From positions 2,829,535-2,893,534 of the forward strand of contig NZ_JMEX01000008.1 of NCBI RefSeq assembly GCF_000760735.1: a stretch of 64,000 nt of DNA, written 5' to 3'. The position numbers and the translations under genes are program-made. Positions 16,526 to 24,914 of the stretch are shown piece after piece (the first letter of the stretch is position 1; every line of letters starts with the position of its first letter). The DNA comes from Rhodococcoides fascians A44A (lineage in GTDB: Bacteria; Actinomycetota; Actinomycetes; Mycobacteriales; Mycobacteriaceae). The notes below the pieces were generated by a model. The model was not told where the DNA came from. It saw only the letters and a list, made by a program, of their open reading frames with translations, and ran no database searches.

Positions 16526-17278
16526 TTATTGCCCGATCAGGGTCAGCCGCGCCCGCGCTTGCGCCGATCCGCCGCCGGTCGCTTCAGACTCGCCTGCCCC
16601 GCCTACCTTTTCAACACCCACCGCCGCGTCGCCGGACTTCTCCGCCTCCGCCGAGGCGAGGACGTCGCCGATCGCGGCGTGCGCGTCCTGAAGCGCCGCA
16701 TAGTTTTTCGTCGACAGCACCCGGCCGGCCTTCGCCGCGGCCGCGAGCACTTCGCGCGACTTCGCCTCGAGTAGTTCGGTGTCGCGGTTCGCGCCGAGCA
16801 GTGTCGGACCGACCTCGAGGATTGCCAGCTCGCGCAGTTCGTAGACGTAATATTTGCCGCCGTCCTCCGCCTCACGCTCGACCAGTTCCGCGTCGAGCGT
16901 GTCGTACGCGAACGATGCTTGCGTGACGCGCCGGTCCTTGAGTAGCTGGTACACCTTGCGCGCCTTGGAGTTCTCCGGCTCGTCGCCGTCGACGTCGAGA
17001 GTCGCGACGACCTCGAGGCCGGCCTCGACCTCCGCCGCCGAATCGACCGCGCCGATATGCGAGAACGGGTCGCCCCACTGGTGCGACCAAATGAAGGGGA
17101 TCGGATCGCCCTTAGCCGCCCAGTCCGCAAGACTTTTCGCGAACGCGCCCGGCATCACGACGTCGCCGTAAGAATCGACGTTGCCGAACACCGAGACCAG
17201 CATCCGCACCTGGCCGGCCTTCAGTCCGTCGCCCTCGCCGGCCGCCTTGATCGCGACCTGAAAGTCTTTTATTTTCAA
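16526..17278 (-). CDS. Prohead protease (peptidase U35 family)
   Basis: The 250-codon protein has SVFGNVDSYGDVVMPGAF near residue 29, His66 in FIWSHQW and Ser122 in VTQASFAYD, the His and Ser expected for HK97-type prohead proteases, then LAILEVGPTLLGANRDT. The C-terminal third is Ala/Glu-rich. It cleaves the capsid delta domain during head maturation and lies between portal and capsid genes. Confidence 0.9.
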   Translation of the reverse strand: MKIKDFQVAIKAAGEGDGLKAGQVRMLVSVFGNVDSYGDVVMPGAFAKSLADWAAKGDPIPFIWSHQWGDPFSHIGAVDSAAEVEAGLEVVATLDVDGDEPENSKARKVYQLLKDRRVTQASFAYDTLDAELVEREAEDGGKYYVYELRELAILEVGPTLLGANRDTELLEAKSREVLAAAAKAGRVLSTKNYAALQDAHAAIGDVLASAEAEKSGDAAVGVEKVGGAGESEATGGGSAQARARLTLIGQ

Positions 17279-17303
17279 CGTGTCCCACCCTTCTCGATTG
17301 TGC

Positions 17304-18560
17304 TCACTCGTCGCCGGCCGGCCGGCCCTCGACGTCGGTCGGTGACGCCTGCCCGCCGACCGTCACGTTCATCGGAACGATCAGCTCGTCGCCGCCGTCG
17401 ACCCGCGGCATGTTCATACGCGCGCGCCACTCGTTGACCGTCATCGTCGGCCGGCCGACGACCGTCTGCCCGACCTTCGCCTGGTCGATGAAAGATCCGC
17501 GCATCATCGCCTCGATCGCATACTCCGCGTAGATCGGATCCGCGTCGTCGCTCACCGCCGGCACGAGTTGCGTGTTAATCGCCTGCTCGTTACGGATGAA
17601 GTGATGCCCGAGCACCGGCCCGTAGAGCATCTTCTGAAACGCGTCGATATTCGAGTACGTGCCTTCACGAGAGCCGACCAGCTCCGGCGGAACGTGATAC
17701 GCCGCCGCGACCTCGATATCGGTCAGCTTGCGGCCCTCGAGGTCGAGCGTGTCCTTCGGCCGGAACGCGCTCGCCGACGATCCGGAAATCTCCATATCGT
17801 CTTCGAGCAGCAGCCACTTTCCCTCTTTGCCGCCGCCCTTCCGGTACGCCTCGAGCCCGCGCATGAAGCGAGAGCGCGCCTCCTTGCTCCAATTCGGCGC
17901 GGACGCCGGCCGGCGCACCACTTGCGGAATACGCGCGCCGTTCTCCCACACACTCCGGCGGTACTCGACCGCCTCCGCGGACTCCTGCAAGATGTGCGAT
18001 AGCGTCTCGATCGGCGACAATCCGTTCGCCGAGGATCCCACCGAGTAACCGACGTCGATCACACACTGCGACGGATCCAGCTTCACCACCGAGCCGTCCG
18101 GCATCGCGACACGGATCCGCGTAACGGACCCGAGCCCGTCGCCGTAGAACTTCGTGCGCCGCGCCGGAATCCGAGTCAGCGTCAGCCGGTCGTCGTCGTA
18201 CCCCCACACCATGCAATAGCGATCGTGAATCAGCCGATCCATCATCACGTCATGCCAGAACCGAACCGACGTCATGCGCGGCACCGGCTCGCGTAGCGCC
18301 GTCGTCAGCGGATGATCGGTCACGCGCTCGCGATCGGTGTCCGAGATTCGCCGGTGCAGATGAACCGGCACCGCCGACACCTTCGCCGCAATGAAGCTCG
18401 TCACCTTGCGGACCGAGGGCTGGTTGCGCAGCACCGCGGCCTCGTTCACCTTGGACCCGGTAAGGTCCGTCAGCGGAACGCCGGCGTCCGGGAAATCGAC
18501 TGTAGCGCCCGATGATTCAAGATGGGTTGACAGTCCGTCGAGCGACTGAAAAACGACCAT
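17304..18560 (-). CDS. Portal protein
   Basis: The 418-codon protein carries typical phage portal features: NQPSVRKVTSFIAAKVSAVPVHLHRR near the start, HPLTTALREPVPRMTS, the GSREGTYSNIDAFQKMLY segment and a C-terminal GQTVVGRPTMTVNEWRARMNMPRVDGGDE. It forms the dodecameric DNA gate of the head. It is flanked by the terminase and protease genes, as expected. Confidence 0.9.
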   Translation of the reverse strand: MVVFQSLDGLSTHLESSGATVDFPDAGVPLTDLTGSKVNEAAVLRNQPSVRKVTSFIAAKVSAVPVHLHRRISDTDRERVTDHPLTTALREPVPRMTSVRFWHDVMMDRLIHDRYCMVWGYDDDRLTLTRIPARRTKFYGDGLGSVTRIRVAMPDGSVVKLDPSQCVIDVGYSVGSSANGLSPIETLSHILQESAEAVEYRRSVWENGARIPQVVRRPASAPNWSKEARSRFMRGLEAYRKGGGKEGKWLLLEDDMEISGSSASAFRPKDTLDLEGRKLTDIEVAAAYHVPPELVGSREGTYSNIDAFQKMLYGPVLGHHFIRNEQAINTQLVPAVSDDADPIYAEYAIEAMMRGSFIDQAKVGQTVVGRPTMTVNEWRARMNMPRVDGGDELIVPMNVTVGGQASPTDVEGRPAGDE

Positions 18561-18787
18561 CAGGGCACGACCTGCACGAAACGAACGCCCGGTGCCGGCA
18601 CCATCAGTTCGCCCGGCATAGTCGCCCAGACCGGCGTCCGCGACTCCTGGTCGAGCATCGACACGTCGACGAGAACGATCCCGTCGCCCTTTTCAGCATG
18701 AAGCCGGCCGCGCACCGCGAAACCCCAGCACTGCACGACGACCTCCCGGCCGATGTTCTGTTTCAGATACCGCCGTACACCCGGCAT
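18560..18787 (-). CDS. Small hypothetical protein
   Basis: This 75-codon protein is mostly beta (GREVVVQCWGFAVRGRLHAEKGDGIVLVDVSML) in a pattern like a small SH3 or Sm barrel. It overlaps the portal start by one base and follows the large terminase. No family is recognised. Confidence 0.6.
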   Translation of the reverse strand: MPGVRRYLKQNIGREVVVQCWGFAVRGRLHAEKGDGIVLVDVSMLDQESRTPVWATMPGELMVPAPGVRFVQVVP

Positions 18788-18802
18788 TCGTTGCCCTCCC
18801 GA

Positions 18803-20308
18803 TCACGCGAACATGCTTTCCGCGTCGTCGTATTCGTCATAAGCGGACGACGATTCGTCCTCTTTAGGCTGCATGGCACGCCAGACCGCCGCAACACCCG
18901 ACACCACCGGCGCGACGTCGCCGACACTGTTCTTACGCTCGAAAAACCATGCGTCGCCGGACTGTTTGGACTTCACCAGATCCGCGGCCGCGGTCAGTCG
19001 AGGCTGCCCCCGGTGCCGGATCCGCCGCTGCATCACCGCGTCATAGAACCGGCCCGACGCCGCCGCCAGCTCCGGCCCGCCCCACTCGATGACCTTCAGC
19101 GTGCGCTTGTTCCCGTCCTCGTCCTCGTACTCGACCAGCTTCAGATCCTCGATCAGCGACGACGCCGGCGCGCCGCGCGCCTGCACCACGACCTCCGGCA
19201 TACGTTGTGCCCGTTTGGCGAACCAGTCGACGATCCAATCAGTACCGGCCCGCGACGCGATCAGCTCGACGTGAAACGCGCCGTCCGCACGCGGTGCGGC
19301 TACCGTGATGTGCGACCACCGACGATCGAACGACACGTCGAGCGCCACCGACAGCGGCGCATCCGGCGCGCGCCGTGACTCCGGATCCCGGCACTTCTCC
19401 CACGCGCCCTCCGGGAACACTCCCGGATCGAGCGTGTCGACCCACTGACACAGGTACTCCGTGCAAAACTCCGCCTCCGGCATTCCCGTGTCGAGGAAGC
19501 CCTTTAGCTTTTCGAGCGTGATCCCGTACCCGAGTGAAGGATTCGCGTACGGCCAATATTGCGGATCCCGGAAAGGCACGCCCTTGGGCACCGACCACTC
19601 GAACAGTCCGACCTTCGTCTCGTCCGTCTGCCCGAGTTCGATCTTCCGGCCGGCCGCGTCGCGCAACGTACGTAGAACGATCGACGTCTGGTCGCCGGCG
19701 TTCGACACCGCGACAACCTGCGAGCGCGCGACGGCCGTCGTCGTCGGCACGATCGCCGACCACGCCGCCCAGCTCTGATGCTCGCGCAGCTCGTCGAGGA
19801 TCGCCAGATCCGCGGACAACGAACGGCCACCCTTACGCGTCGCCGTCTGCGCCTTCCACCGACGCCGGCCGGTAAGGGTGATCTTCCGTTTTCCGTTCGT
19901 CTGTAGGTACTTGACCAGCTCGCCGTTAAGCTCCGGATCCTCGTCGATGATCCCCGCGCCCTCGTCGAGCAGTTCTTCCGCCTTGTCGAGATCCTGCGCC
20001 GTCGAAATCACGAGCCGAGCCATGTCGACATAGAGCCGCCACAGCGCCAGCCCGAGCAACCACTTCGTCTTCCCGTTCTGGCGAGCAATCAGCACGACAA
20101 TCGTGTCGAACCTGAAGCCCTCGCCCGACTCGTCGAGTTCGAGCGCATGGATATACAACCACCGTTGCCACGGCCGCAGCACCCAGCCCAGATCCTCCTC
20201 GAGGAACGCGACGCACTCGAAACCGAGCGACGTCTCCGGCGTCAGCTCGCGCAGCTCCGGAGTGAAGACGCGCGGCGTGGTGTGACCCTTAACCGGCGCG
20301 GCCAGCAC
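18803..20308 (-). CDS. Terminase large subunit
   Basis: The 501-codon protein begins at a GTG 20308 that overlaps the preceding gene by 20 bp. It contains Walker A ARQNGKTKW (about residues 75-83), LVISTAQDLDKAEELLDE, Walker B ADLAILDELREHQ, and C-terminal nuclease-domain acidic residues (VALDVSFDRRWSHI). It powers DNA packaging and cuts the concatemer. It works with a small subunit; candidates lie just upstream and at 23843. Confidence 0.92.
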   Translation of the reverse strand: MLAAPVKGHTTPRVFTPELRELTPETSLGFECVAFLEEDLGWVLRPWQRWLYIHALELDESGEGFRFDTIVVLIARQNGKTKWLLGLALWRLYVDMARLVISTAQDLDKAEELLDEGAGIIDEDPELNGELVKYLQTNGKRKITLTGRRRWKAQTATRKGGRSLSADLAILDELREHQSWAAWSAIVPTTTAVARSQVVAVSNAGDQTSIVLRTLRDAAGRKIELGQTDETKVGLFEWSVPKGVPFRDPQYWPYANPSLGYGITLEKLKGFLDTGMPEAEFCTEYLCQWVDTLDPGVFPEGAWEKCRDPESRRAPDAPLSVALDVSFDRRWSHITVAAPRADGAFHVELIASRAGTDWIVDWFAKRAQRMPEVVVQARGAPASSLIEDLKLVEYEDEDGNKRTLKVIEWGGPELAAASGRFYDAVMQRRIRHRGQPRLTAAADLVKSKQSGDAWFFERKNSVGDVAPVVSGVAAVWRAMQPKEDESSSAYDEYDDAESMFA

Positions 20309-20594
20309 GGCGAGCCGCCAACTTTCCGCCCTTCGCCGAGCCGGCGTCGCCGCCGGCCAGCGTGACCCGGCCGGCCGGAGTGCAACCCAGCTCGCCGAGA
20401 GTTTTCAACAGGTGAGGCCCGAGGTAGAGCGCCTTCGTCGCATCCTGCCCGCCGGCCTGCACGCCGGCCTCGATCTGAAGCGCGTACCGCATCGCGAGGT
20501 CGACCGCGGCCTGGTCCTCGCGCTTAATCTCAGCACCGCGCGCCGCGACCGCCCGCGCCACCGACGCCGGCAGACTCTCGTCCTGGTCAGTCAT
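20289..20594 (-). CDS. Terminase-associated protein, small-subunit candidate
   Basis: The 101-codon protein (TDQDESLPASVARAVAARG..., LGPHLLKTLGELGCTPAGR) resembles short proteins found directly before the large terminase in actinophages and annotated as small subunit. Two other candidates exist (20595 and 23843), so the assignment is uncertain. Confidence 0.5.
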   Translation of the reverse strand: MTDQDESLPASVARAVAARGAEIKREDQAAVDLAMRYALQIEAGVQAGGQDATKALYLGPHLLKTLGELGCTPAGRVTLAGGDAGSAKGGKLAARRAGRAG

Positions 20595-21077
20595 CTACTC
20601 GTCCCCGTCCTCGTCGTCGTCCTCCACGAGCCGCAGCGCCGGCGCAGCCGAACCGGCCGCCGCCCGACGCACGCTCGCGAGGTAGTCCGCCGGCGTCACC
20701 GCGACCGCCGGCCGATCCTCCGGAGCCGGCCCGTCCTCGTCGCCGGCCTCCGCGCCGGCCGGCAGCTCGACCGAGGATCCGCCGAGTTCCGACAGCAACT
20801 CGTGTCGGCGATTGAGAATCTTCATTGCCTGGTCGACCGACTTCGGATCGCCCTTTTTCGCGTATCGCCACACCGGCACCAGCAGCTCGTCGAGCCGAGC
20901 GAGGTCGAGCCGCGTCTCGATATCGCGCGTGACTTCAGGTGAAGCGACCAGCAGATCCGCGACCATTTCCGCGAGCACCGCGGCCGGCAGCCCCGCCGAC
21001 TCCTCGATCGTCGCCCACGACGAGCCGGACTTACGCATACGCAGCGCCCGCTCTGCGACCGTCTCGTCGTCAGCCAT
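20595..21077 (-). CDS. HTH protein, small-terminase candidate
   Basis: The 160-codon product has an N-terminal helix-turn-helix-like stretch (ERALRMRKSGSSWATIEESAGLPAAVLAEM), a helical middle (RLDELLVPVWRYAKKGDPKSVDQAMKIL) and an acidic C-terminus. DNA recognition by such an N-terminal HTH is typical of small terminase subunits that bind cos or pac. It is immediately upstream of the terminase module. Confidence 0.55.
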   Translation of the reverse strand: MADDETVAERALRMRKSGSSWATIEESAGLPAAVLAEMVADLLVASPEVTRDIETRLDLARLDELLVPVWRYAKKGDPKSVDQAMKILNRRHELLSELGGSSVELPAGAEAGDEDGPAPEDRPAVAVTPADYLASVRRAAAGSAAPALRLVEDDDEDGDE

Positions 21078-21306
21078 TCCCCAGTCCTTCCCGCCGGCGT
21101 TGCGCCGCGACGCCCACCAGTTGCGCCGGCAGCTCGACGCCGCGCCGGCGCAGCAACTTCTCCATCGCGGCCGGCGTCACCCCGACGCGCCGCAGCGCCC
21201 GGTCGACGTACTCGCCGACGTCGAGCAACCACATGAAGTCCTCGACGACCGCGGCCGCCGCGTCGCCCTTCAGGTATCGCCGGCGCGCCGGCGCATCCGT
21301 CACCAC
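21070..21306 (-). CDS. Small hypothetical protein
   Basis: This 78-codon protein is helical and basic (EDFMWLLDVGEYVDRALRRVGVTPAAMEKLLRRRGVELP) in a way that suggests a DNA-binding HTH. It overlaps both neighbours by 7-8 bp. No family recognised. Confidence 0.55.
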   Translation of the reverse strand: MVTDAPARRRYLKGDAAAAVVEDFMWLLDVGEYVDRALRRVGVTPAAMEKLLRRRGVELPAQLVGVAAQRRREGLGNG

Positions 21307-21575
21307 GACCGACGCCGCGGCAGATCACGCCGCGCCCGGATCATGCGCCCGCGCGCCCGGCCGAGTTCTGACACCGCGCGCCGGTGCGCGAACCAGTCGC
21401 CGCCGATCAGGGACCACTCGCGCGCCTCCGCCCACCGGAACGCATCCGTCGCCTCCTCGAGCTCGACGAGCGCAGCGGCCCGGACCGAACGCCGGCGAGC
21501 CACGACGCCCGACGCGACCGTGTTCACCGCGCAGACGGCCGCGATCAGCCCGACGAACCACCAGTCGACCGGCAT
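21300..21575 (-). CDS. Single-pass membrane protein
   Basis: ATG 21575 shares its A with the upstream TGA, giving 91 codons. Residues 4-24 are one membrane helix (WWFVGLIAAVCAVNTVASGVV), followed by a basic and helical domain ending RRDLPRRRSW. Predicted topology places the basic domain in the cytoplasm. Function unknown. Confidence 0.6.
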   Translation of the reverse strand: MPVDWWFVGLIAAVCAVNTVASGVVARRRSVRAAALVELEEATDAFRWAEAREWSLIGGDWFAHRRAVSELGRARGRMIRARRDLPRRRSW

Positions 21576-21943
21576 CACGGCGCACCGCCGGCGTCCGCTA
21601 CGCGTGCGCGCGCGTGATGGGTGGTCACCTTCCGGGGGGAGAGGACGGGTACCGACCCGAACCCGTCCGGCTGGCTGGCGCGCTGTGATGGGAAAGCCCC
21701 TACCCCTGGCGTCCAGTGGTGCAGTGTCACCGATCGTTCGTCGGCGGTCAGGTAGCGCCGGAGCATGGCCGAGGTTCGCGTGCGCTCGCATAGCGCGCAG
21801 AGTGTGCGCTGGCGCTCGAATGTGCCGAGCTGGTGGCCGCAGTCGTGGCAGACGGCGACGCCCATTGCCCATAAGGGGATCGGCCAGACTCCGACCGCGT
21901 GTAAGTCGTCGAGCACGTCTAGCGCGCTATAGCTATCGCTCAC
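21575..21943 (-). CDS. Zinc-ribbon-like small protein
   Basis: GTG 21943 in a GTGA overlap gives 122 codons. Two CxxC pairs (CHDCGH and CALCERT, 16 residues apart) form a likely zinc ribbon. The rest is unrecognised. It belongs to a run of short genes between esterase and terminase. Confidence 0.6.
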   Translation of the reverse strand: MSDSYSALDVLDDLHAVGVWPIPLWAMGVAVCHDCGHQLGTFERQRTLCALCERTRTSAMLRRYLTADERSVTLHHWTPGVGAFPSQRASQPDGFGSVPVLSPRKVTTHHARARVADAGGAP

Positions 21944-22086
21944 GATGCACCGCCGTTCGCGTGCGCGAGCTTGGTCGACGTCAGCGTTCGGCCGTCGAGT
22001 ACCGCGGCGTAGTGCTCGTCGACGGTGCCGGCCGCTTTGCTGGCGCGGTACTCCGCTTCTCTCATGCAGTGTTCGCAGTTGTTCAT
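21940..22086 (-). CDS. Very small CxxC protein
   Basis: The 48-codon frame starts MNNCEHCMREAEYRASK and carries one CxxC pair. It couples at both ends through ATGA/GTGA overlaps, which supports translation despite its size. Confidence 0.55.
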   Translation of the reverse strand: MNNCEHCMREAEYRASKAAGTVDEHYAAVLDGRTLTSTKLAHANGGAS

Positions 22087-22262
22087 GCCGCGGACTCCGA
22101 TCGCGCGATGGTTCCCAGTAGCAGCGCGTCGCCGGCGAACATGGCGATGAGCGCGAGCGCGAGCCACCACCAAGCGCCGCCGCTCGCCGTGGCCGCGCCG
22201 AGGTTGCCGGCACCGACGCCGACGAGTACGCGCGCAGCGATGAGTCGACCGCCGGCGCTCAC
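22083..22262 (-). CDS. Small membrane protein (59 codons)
   Basis: The frame begins with GTG 22262, overlapping the upstream stop as GTGA, and ends with TGA overlapping the next ATG. It encodes a glycine/alanine-rich N-terminus followed by one membrane helix (WWWLALALIAMFAGDALLLG). The perfect coupling on both sides is the main evidence that it is real. Confidence 0.6.
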   Translation of the reverse strand: MSAGGRLIAARVLVGVGAGNLGAATASGGAWWWLALALIAMFAGDALLLGTIARSESAA

Positions 22263-22663
22263 CGGTTGCCGCCCATCTTGTCGAGGTTGATTCCGTCCGC
22301 GCGGACGACGCCGGGTCCGCCTGGTCCGAATGTTTCGCGAATGGTGCGGCGTTGTTCGTCGCTCAGTCCGTCGCCGGCGTCGCCGGCGTCGCCGGCCGCG
22401 CGTGCGTGCGCGTCGAATGCGGCGCGCATTTGTTCAGCGGTCGCCGGGTCGACTGGTCCGTCGAACCGCAGTCCGCCGTCTTTGTCGTGGTCGATCGTTA
22501 CGTGGTCACGTGGCCCTCGCGTCCGGACGAGCCGAGCGATCGGTGCGACGACGACGCCGACGATGATGCCGGCGACGACGACGAGCACGGCGACGGCCGC
22601 GAGTAGGAACAGGATCAGCGCGCCGAGGAATGCCGCGGCGTCGAGCAGTGCGTGCGTTGTCAT
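22259..22663 (-). CDS. Single-pass membrane protein
   Basis: ATG 22663 has AGGAGG 8 nt upstream and gives 134 codons. Residues about 10-42 are a long hydrophobic segment (FLGALILFLLAAVAVLVVVA), followed by a soluble, charged domain (VTIDHDKDGGLRFDGPVDPATAEQ). It starts a new translational unit after the esterase gene. Function unknown. Confidence 0.65.
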   Translation of the reverse strand: MTTHALLDAAAFLGALILFLLAAVAVLVVVAGIIVGVVVAPIARLVRTRGPRDHVTIDHDKDGGLRFDGPVDPATAEQMRAAFDAHARAAGDAGDAGDGLSDEQRRTIRETFGPGGPGVVRADGINLDKMGGNR

Positions 22664-22689
22664 GTGTTGGTCCTCCTTGGTTGGTGTTG

Positions 22690-23547
22690 TCAGGGTCGGG
22701 GGAGTGCCGGCGGCACCCAGTCGACGACGGCCGCCGGCAGTGCCGAGCGCAGCCATTCGGGCAGGTACAGCCCGAGCGGCCGCGGCGTGTACGGCTCCGT
22801 CAGGTTCGGCAGCGGTGGCAGCTCCGGCAGCTCCGGGACGTCGACGGCCGGCAGCACGGGACCGTGCGCTGGTGGTGGCACGGTGTCGAGGTAGCCGGGC
22901 GGATAGTCGGTGTGATGTGCCGCGAAGTCCGCGCCGAGCGTCACGAACCGGTCGAGTTCTTCGACGGTCGGCCAGTCACAGATCGGATCCCGCGGCCGGC
23001 AGACTTGCACCAGCTCGACGCCGCCGGTGTCGCCGCGGATCCCGCGCATTGTGTAGCCGGGAAAGATTCCGGGCACGCGTGCGCCGATGCCGGCAGGGTT
23101 GCGAGAGTCCGAGAGCAGTACGGCGCGATATGCGCTCGTGTCGAGCCCGTCCGCCGTCATCTGCTCGATCGTGTCGCCGACGACGGTCGCGCCTTGCGAG
23201 TGCCCGATCAGCTCGACGTCCGAGTCCGGGCATTCCGCCGCGATCTTCGCCAGCTCTGCGCGCGTCGCGTCGACGCCCATCTGCACGGACTGGTCGAACG
23301 TGTACGGACCGAGCGGCCAGATAGAGCCGGGGTAGTCGATACGTCGGACGTCCGCGCCGTTCGCCGCGGCTATGTCGGTGTGCGCAGTCACGACGGTGTG
23401 CTCAAGCCCGACCGAGCTTGTCCCGTCGACGGCGACGACGATTGTCGAGGCGCAGCCGAGACCTTGCGCGCCGGCAGGCGCAGCCGCGAAAATTCCAGAT
23501 CCGGCGGCCAGCAGTACGGCCGCCGATAGTGCTCTGATTCGAGCCAT
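22690..23547 (-). CDS. Secreted PE-PPE/cutinase-type alpha/beta hydrolase (lysin B-like)
   Basis: ATG 23547 is chosen since GAGG lies 10 nt upstream; the product is 285 residues. Residues 1-28 are a Sec signal peptide ending APAGAQ. The nucleophile elbow GHSQG places Ser at about residue 117, and the later RDPICDWP (Asp) and AHHTDY (His) complete a probable catalytic triad. The fold and motifs resemble PE-PPE-domain esterases and the cutinase-like LysB enzymes that cut mycolyl ester bonds. The C-terminus is proline-rich. It is far from the endolysin at 4-5 kb and has its own signal peptide, both unusual for LysB. Secretion during lysogeny or a role at lysis are both possible. Confidence 0.8.
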   Translation of the reverse strand: MARIRALSAAVLLAAGSGIFAAAPAGAQGLGCASTIVVAVDGTSSVGLEHTVVTAHTDIAAANGADVRRIDYPGSIWPLGPYTFDQSVQMGVDATRAELAKIAAECPDSDVELIGHSQGATVVGDTIEQMTADGLDTSAYRAVLLSDSRNPAGIGARVPGIFPGYTMRGIRGDTGGVELVQVCRPRDPICDWPTVEELDRFVTLGADFAAHHTDYPPGYLDTVPPPAHGPVLPAVDVPELPELPPLPNLTEPYTPRPLGLYLPEWLRSALPAAVVDWVPPALPRP

Positions 23548-23549
23548 GT

Positions 23550-23846
23550 TCACCAATCCTCTGATAGTTCCCCGAGCCCGAGCGGCGCGTCACCGTTGCC
23601 GCGCGCGATGTTGCACGCGCGATGTGAGGCACGAAGATTCGCCGGATCGTTCCCGAGTTCTGGGTGCGTCGACACCGGGTAGAAGTGGTCGACGTTGAAC
23701 GCGTCCGGCTCGTCCGGCCCGGCCGCGTAGTTGATGGGTTGGCCGTCCATCCAGCACGGCGCGTCCGACTCCTCGCACGCCTTGCGGAAGTCCGCCGACA
23801 GTGCGCGCCACGCGCGCCCGGACCGGCCGGCACCGACCGCGCTCAC
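23550..23846 (-). CDS. HNH endonuclease
   Basis: GTG 23846 (GTGA overlap) gives 98 codons. The HNH core reads NVDHFYPVSTHPELGNDPANL followed by HRACNIARG, with the DH pair and the downstream Asn and His in order. HNH proteins beside the terminase assist cos cleavage in many phages. Here it is next to a P27-like small subunit but 3.2 kb from the large terminase. Confidence 0.85.
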   Translation of the reverse strand: MSAVGAGRSGRAWRALSADFRKACEESDAPCWMDGQPINYAAGPDEPDAFNVDHFYPVSTHPELGNDPANLRASHRACNIARGNGDAPLGLGELSEDW

Positions 23847-24121
23847 GGCGCGAACCGATCGCCCCACGCCTTGATCGCGGCCTGCGCTTTGCGCTCGATC
23901 GCGAACGCCGGATGCTCGACGGCGTTTCCGCGCTCGTCGTTCACGACTGCGCCCTCCTCGTCGATCCGCTTCGCGGCGTCGCGAGAGCGCGCGACGACGA
24001 CGCAATACGAGTCGAGTTCCGGCCCGAGAATGTCGTCGGGGGAGTTGTGCCGCCCAACGGTGTACAGCCACACCGCGGCCGCGGACTCCGAAAGATGTTG
24101 TGGTGGTTTACGTTCCGACAT
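23843..24121 (-). CDS. Terminase small subunit, P27 family-like
   Basis: The 92-residue protein follows the P27 small-terminase pattern: a PPQHLSESAAAVW opening, a central LDSYCVVVARSRDAAKRIDEEG helix, VVNDERGNAVEHPAF and a closing AAIKAWGDRFAP. P27 proteins normally precede the large subunit; here six or more genes separate them. Overlap of 14 bp with the PLD-like gene upstream suggests coupling. Confidence 0.75.
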   Translation of the reverse strand: MSERKPPQHLSESAAAVWLYTVGRHNSPDDILGPELDSYCVVVARSRDAAKRIDEEGAVVNDERGNAVEHPAFAIERKAQAAIKAWGDRFAP

Positions 24122-24830
24122 TGACTCGCCCTCTGCTCTCGACGCGTCCGCGTTTGACCTTGCCGGCGTGTTCCGCGGCCGCGACGCCGTTCACTTCGAC
24201 GTTGCTTTTTGGTTTGAAGTCGCCGAGCGTTTCCGTCTCGAAAATTCCGTCGATCACCGATCGGTGCCACTGCGAGAGCTTCGGATCGTCGGTTACGTCC
24301 AAGTGCTCGAATCGAGTGTTCTGGTTGAGGTTCATCGACGTGCGAATGATTATGTCCCACTGCTCATTTCGTAGAAGGATAAACTTCGCGTGCGCCCGTA
24401 GCGTGCGGATCCGCTCGTCGCCGTACAGGTGCCGGAAGTATTCGCAATAGCCCGGCTGGCGAGACTCGAATCCCTGGTCGACGACCCACCGAACCGACAG
24501 GATCCGCCCGGCCTCGATCAGCTCGTAAACGCGCGCCATATCGGCGATCCCGACCGTCCACGTGCAGACGTCCATATGCGCCGGCCCGGTCTTGTCGAGT
24601 AGCGCGACCACGGCGTCGATCAGCGAAAACTGCCCGTAGGTGTAGCACGTCGTTTCCTTGTGCGACTCGAAATCGGCGAGCGCCGTAACGGCGTTCTGGA
24701 CTTCCCACAGCCGCGTCGGCCGGCGCTCCGGCGTGTCGTGCGTGTAGCTCACCGCATCCGGCACCCTGCGCTCCTCGTCGTCGACGTCCGCGACGCCGAT
24801 CGGCGTCGCGCTCGTCAGTCTCGCAAACAC
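24108..24830 (-). CDS. Phospholipase D-like (PLD superfamily) protein
   Basis: The 240-codon frame is opened by GTG 24830; an internal GTG is a possible start. The segment RAHAKFILLRNEQWDIIIRTSMNLNQN has the HxK...N pattern of one PLD catalytic motif. Only one motif is seen, so a dimer would be needed for activity. PLD-type proteins in phages include nucleases and phosphodiesterases. An inverted repeat with two operator-like half sites lies just upstream, so this may be separately controlled. Confidence 0.65.
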   Translation of the reverse strand: MFARLTSATPIGVADVDDEERRVPDAVSYTHDTPERRPTRLWEVQNAVTALADFESHKETTCYTYGQFSLIDAVVALLDKTGPAHMDVCTWTVGIADMARVYELIEAGRILSVRWVVDQGFESRQPGYCEYFRHLYGDERIRTLRAHAKFILLRNEQWDIIIRTSMNLNQNTRFEHLDVTDDPKLSQWHRSVIDGIFETETLGDFKPKSNVEVNGVAAAEHAGKVKRGRVESRGRVNVGT

Positions 24831-24839
24831 CGCTAGAAG

Positions 24840-24868
24840 TCACAACGTGACCCTCTGTCACGTTATGA
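24840..24868. promoter_or_regulatory. Paired operator-like site upstream of PLD-like gene
   Basis: TCACAACGTGA at 24840-24850 differs at one base from the 32706 operator, and a diverged copy (TCATAACGTGA) lies on the other strand at 24868-24858. Together they form a perfect 8-bp inverted repeat AACGTGAC/GTCACGTT with a 5-bp loop (24844-24864). It lies in the 84-bp gap between endonuclease VII and the PLD-like gene. It could instead be a stem-loop terminator, but no T-run follows. Confidence 0.45.
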
Positions 24869-24914
24869 GGCGCAGCTCGATTGTGAGCATGGCGCCGACG
24901 CTCCGCCGGGCAAC

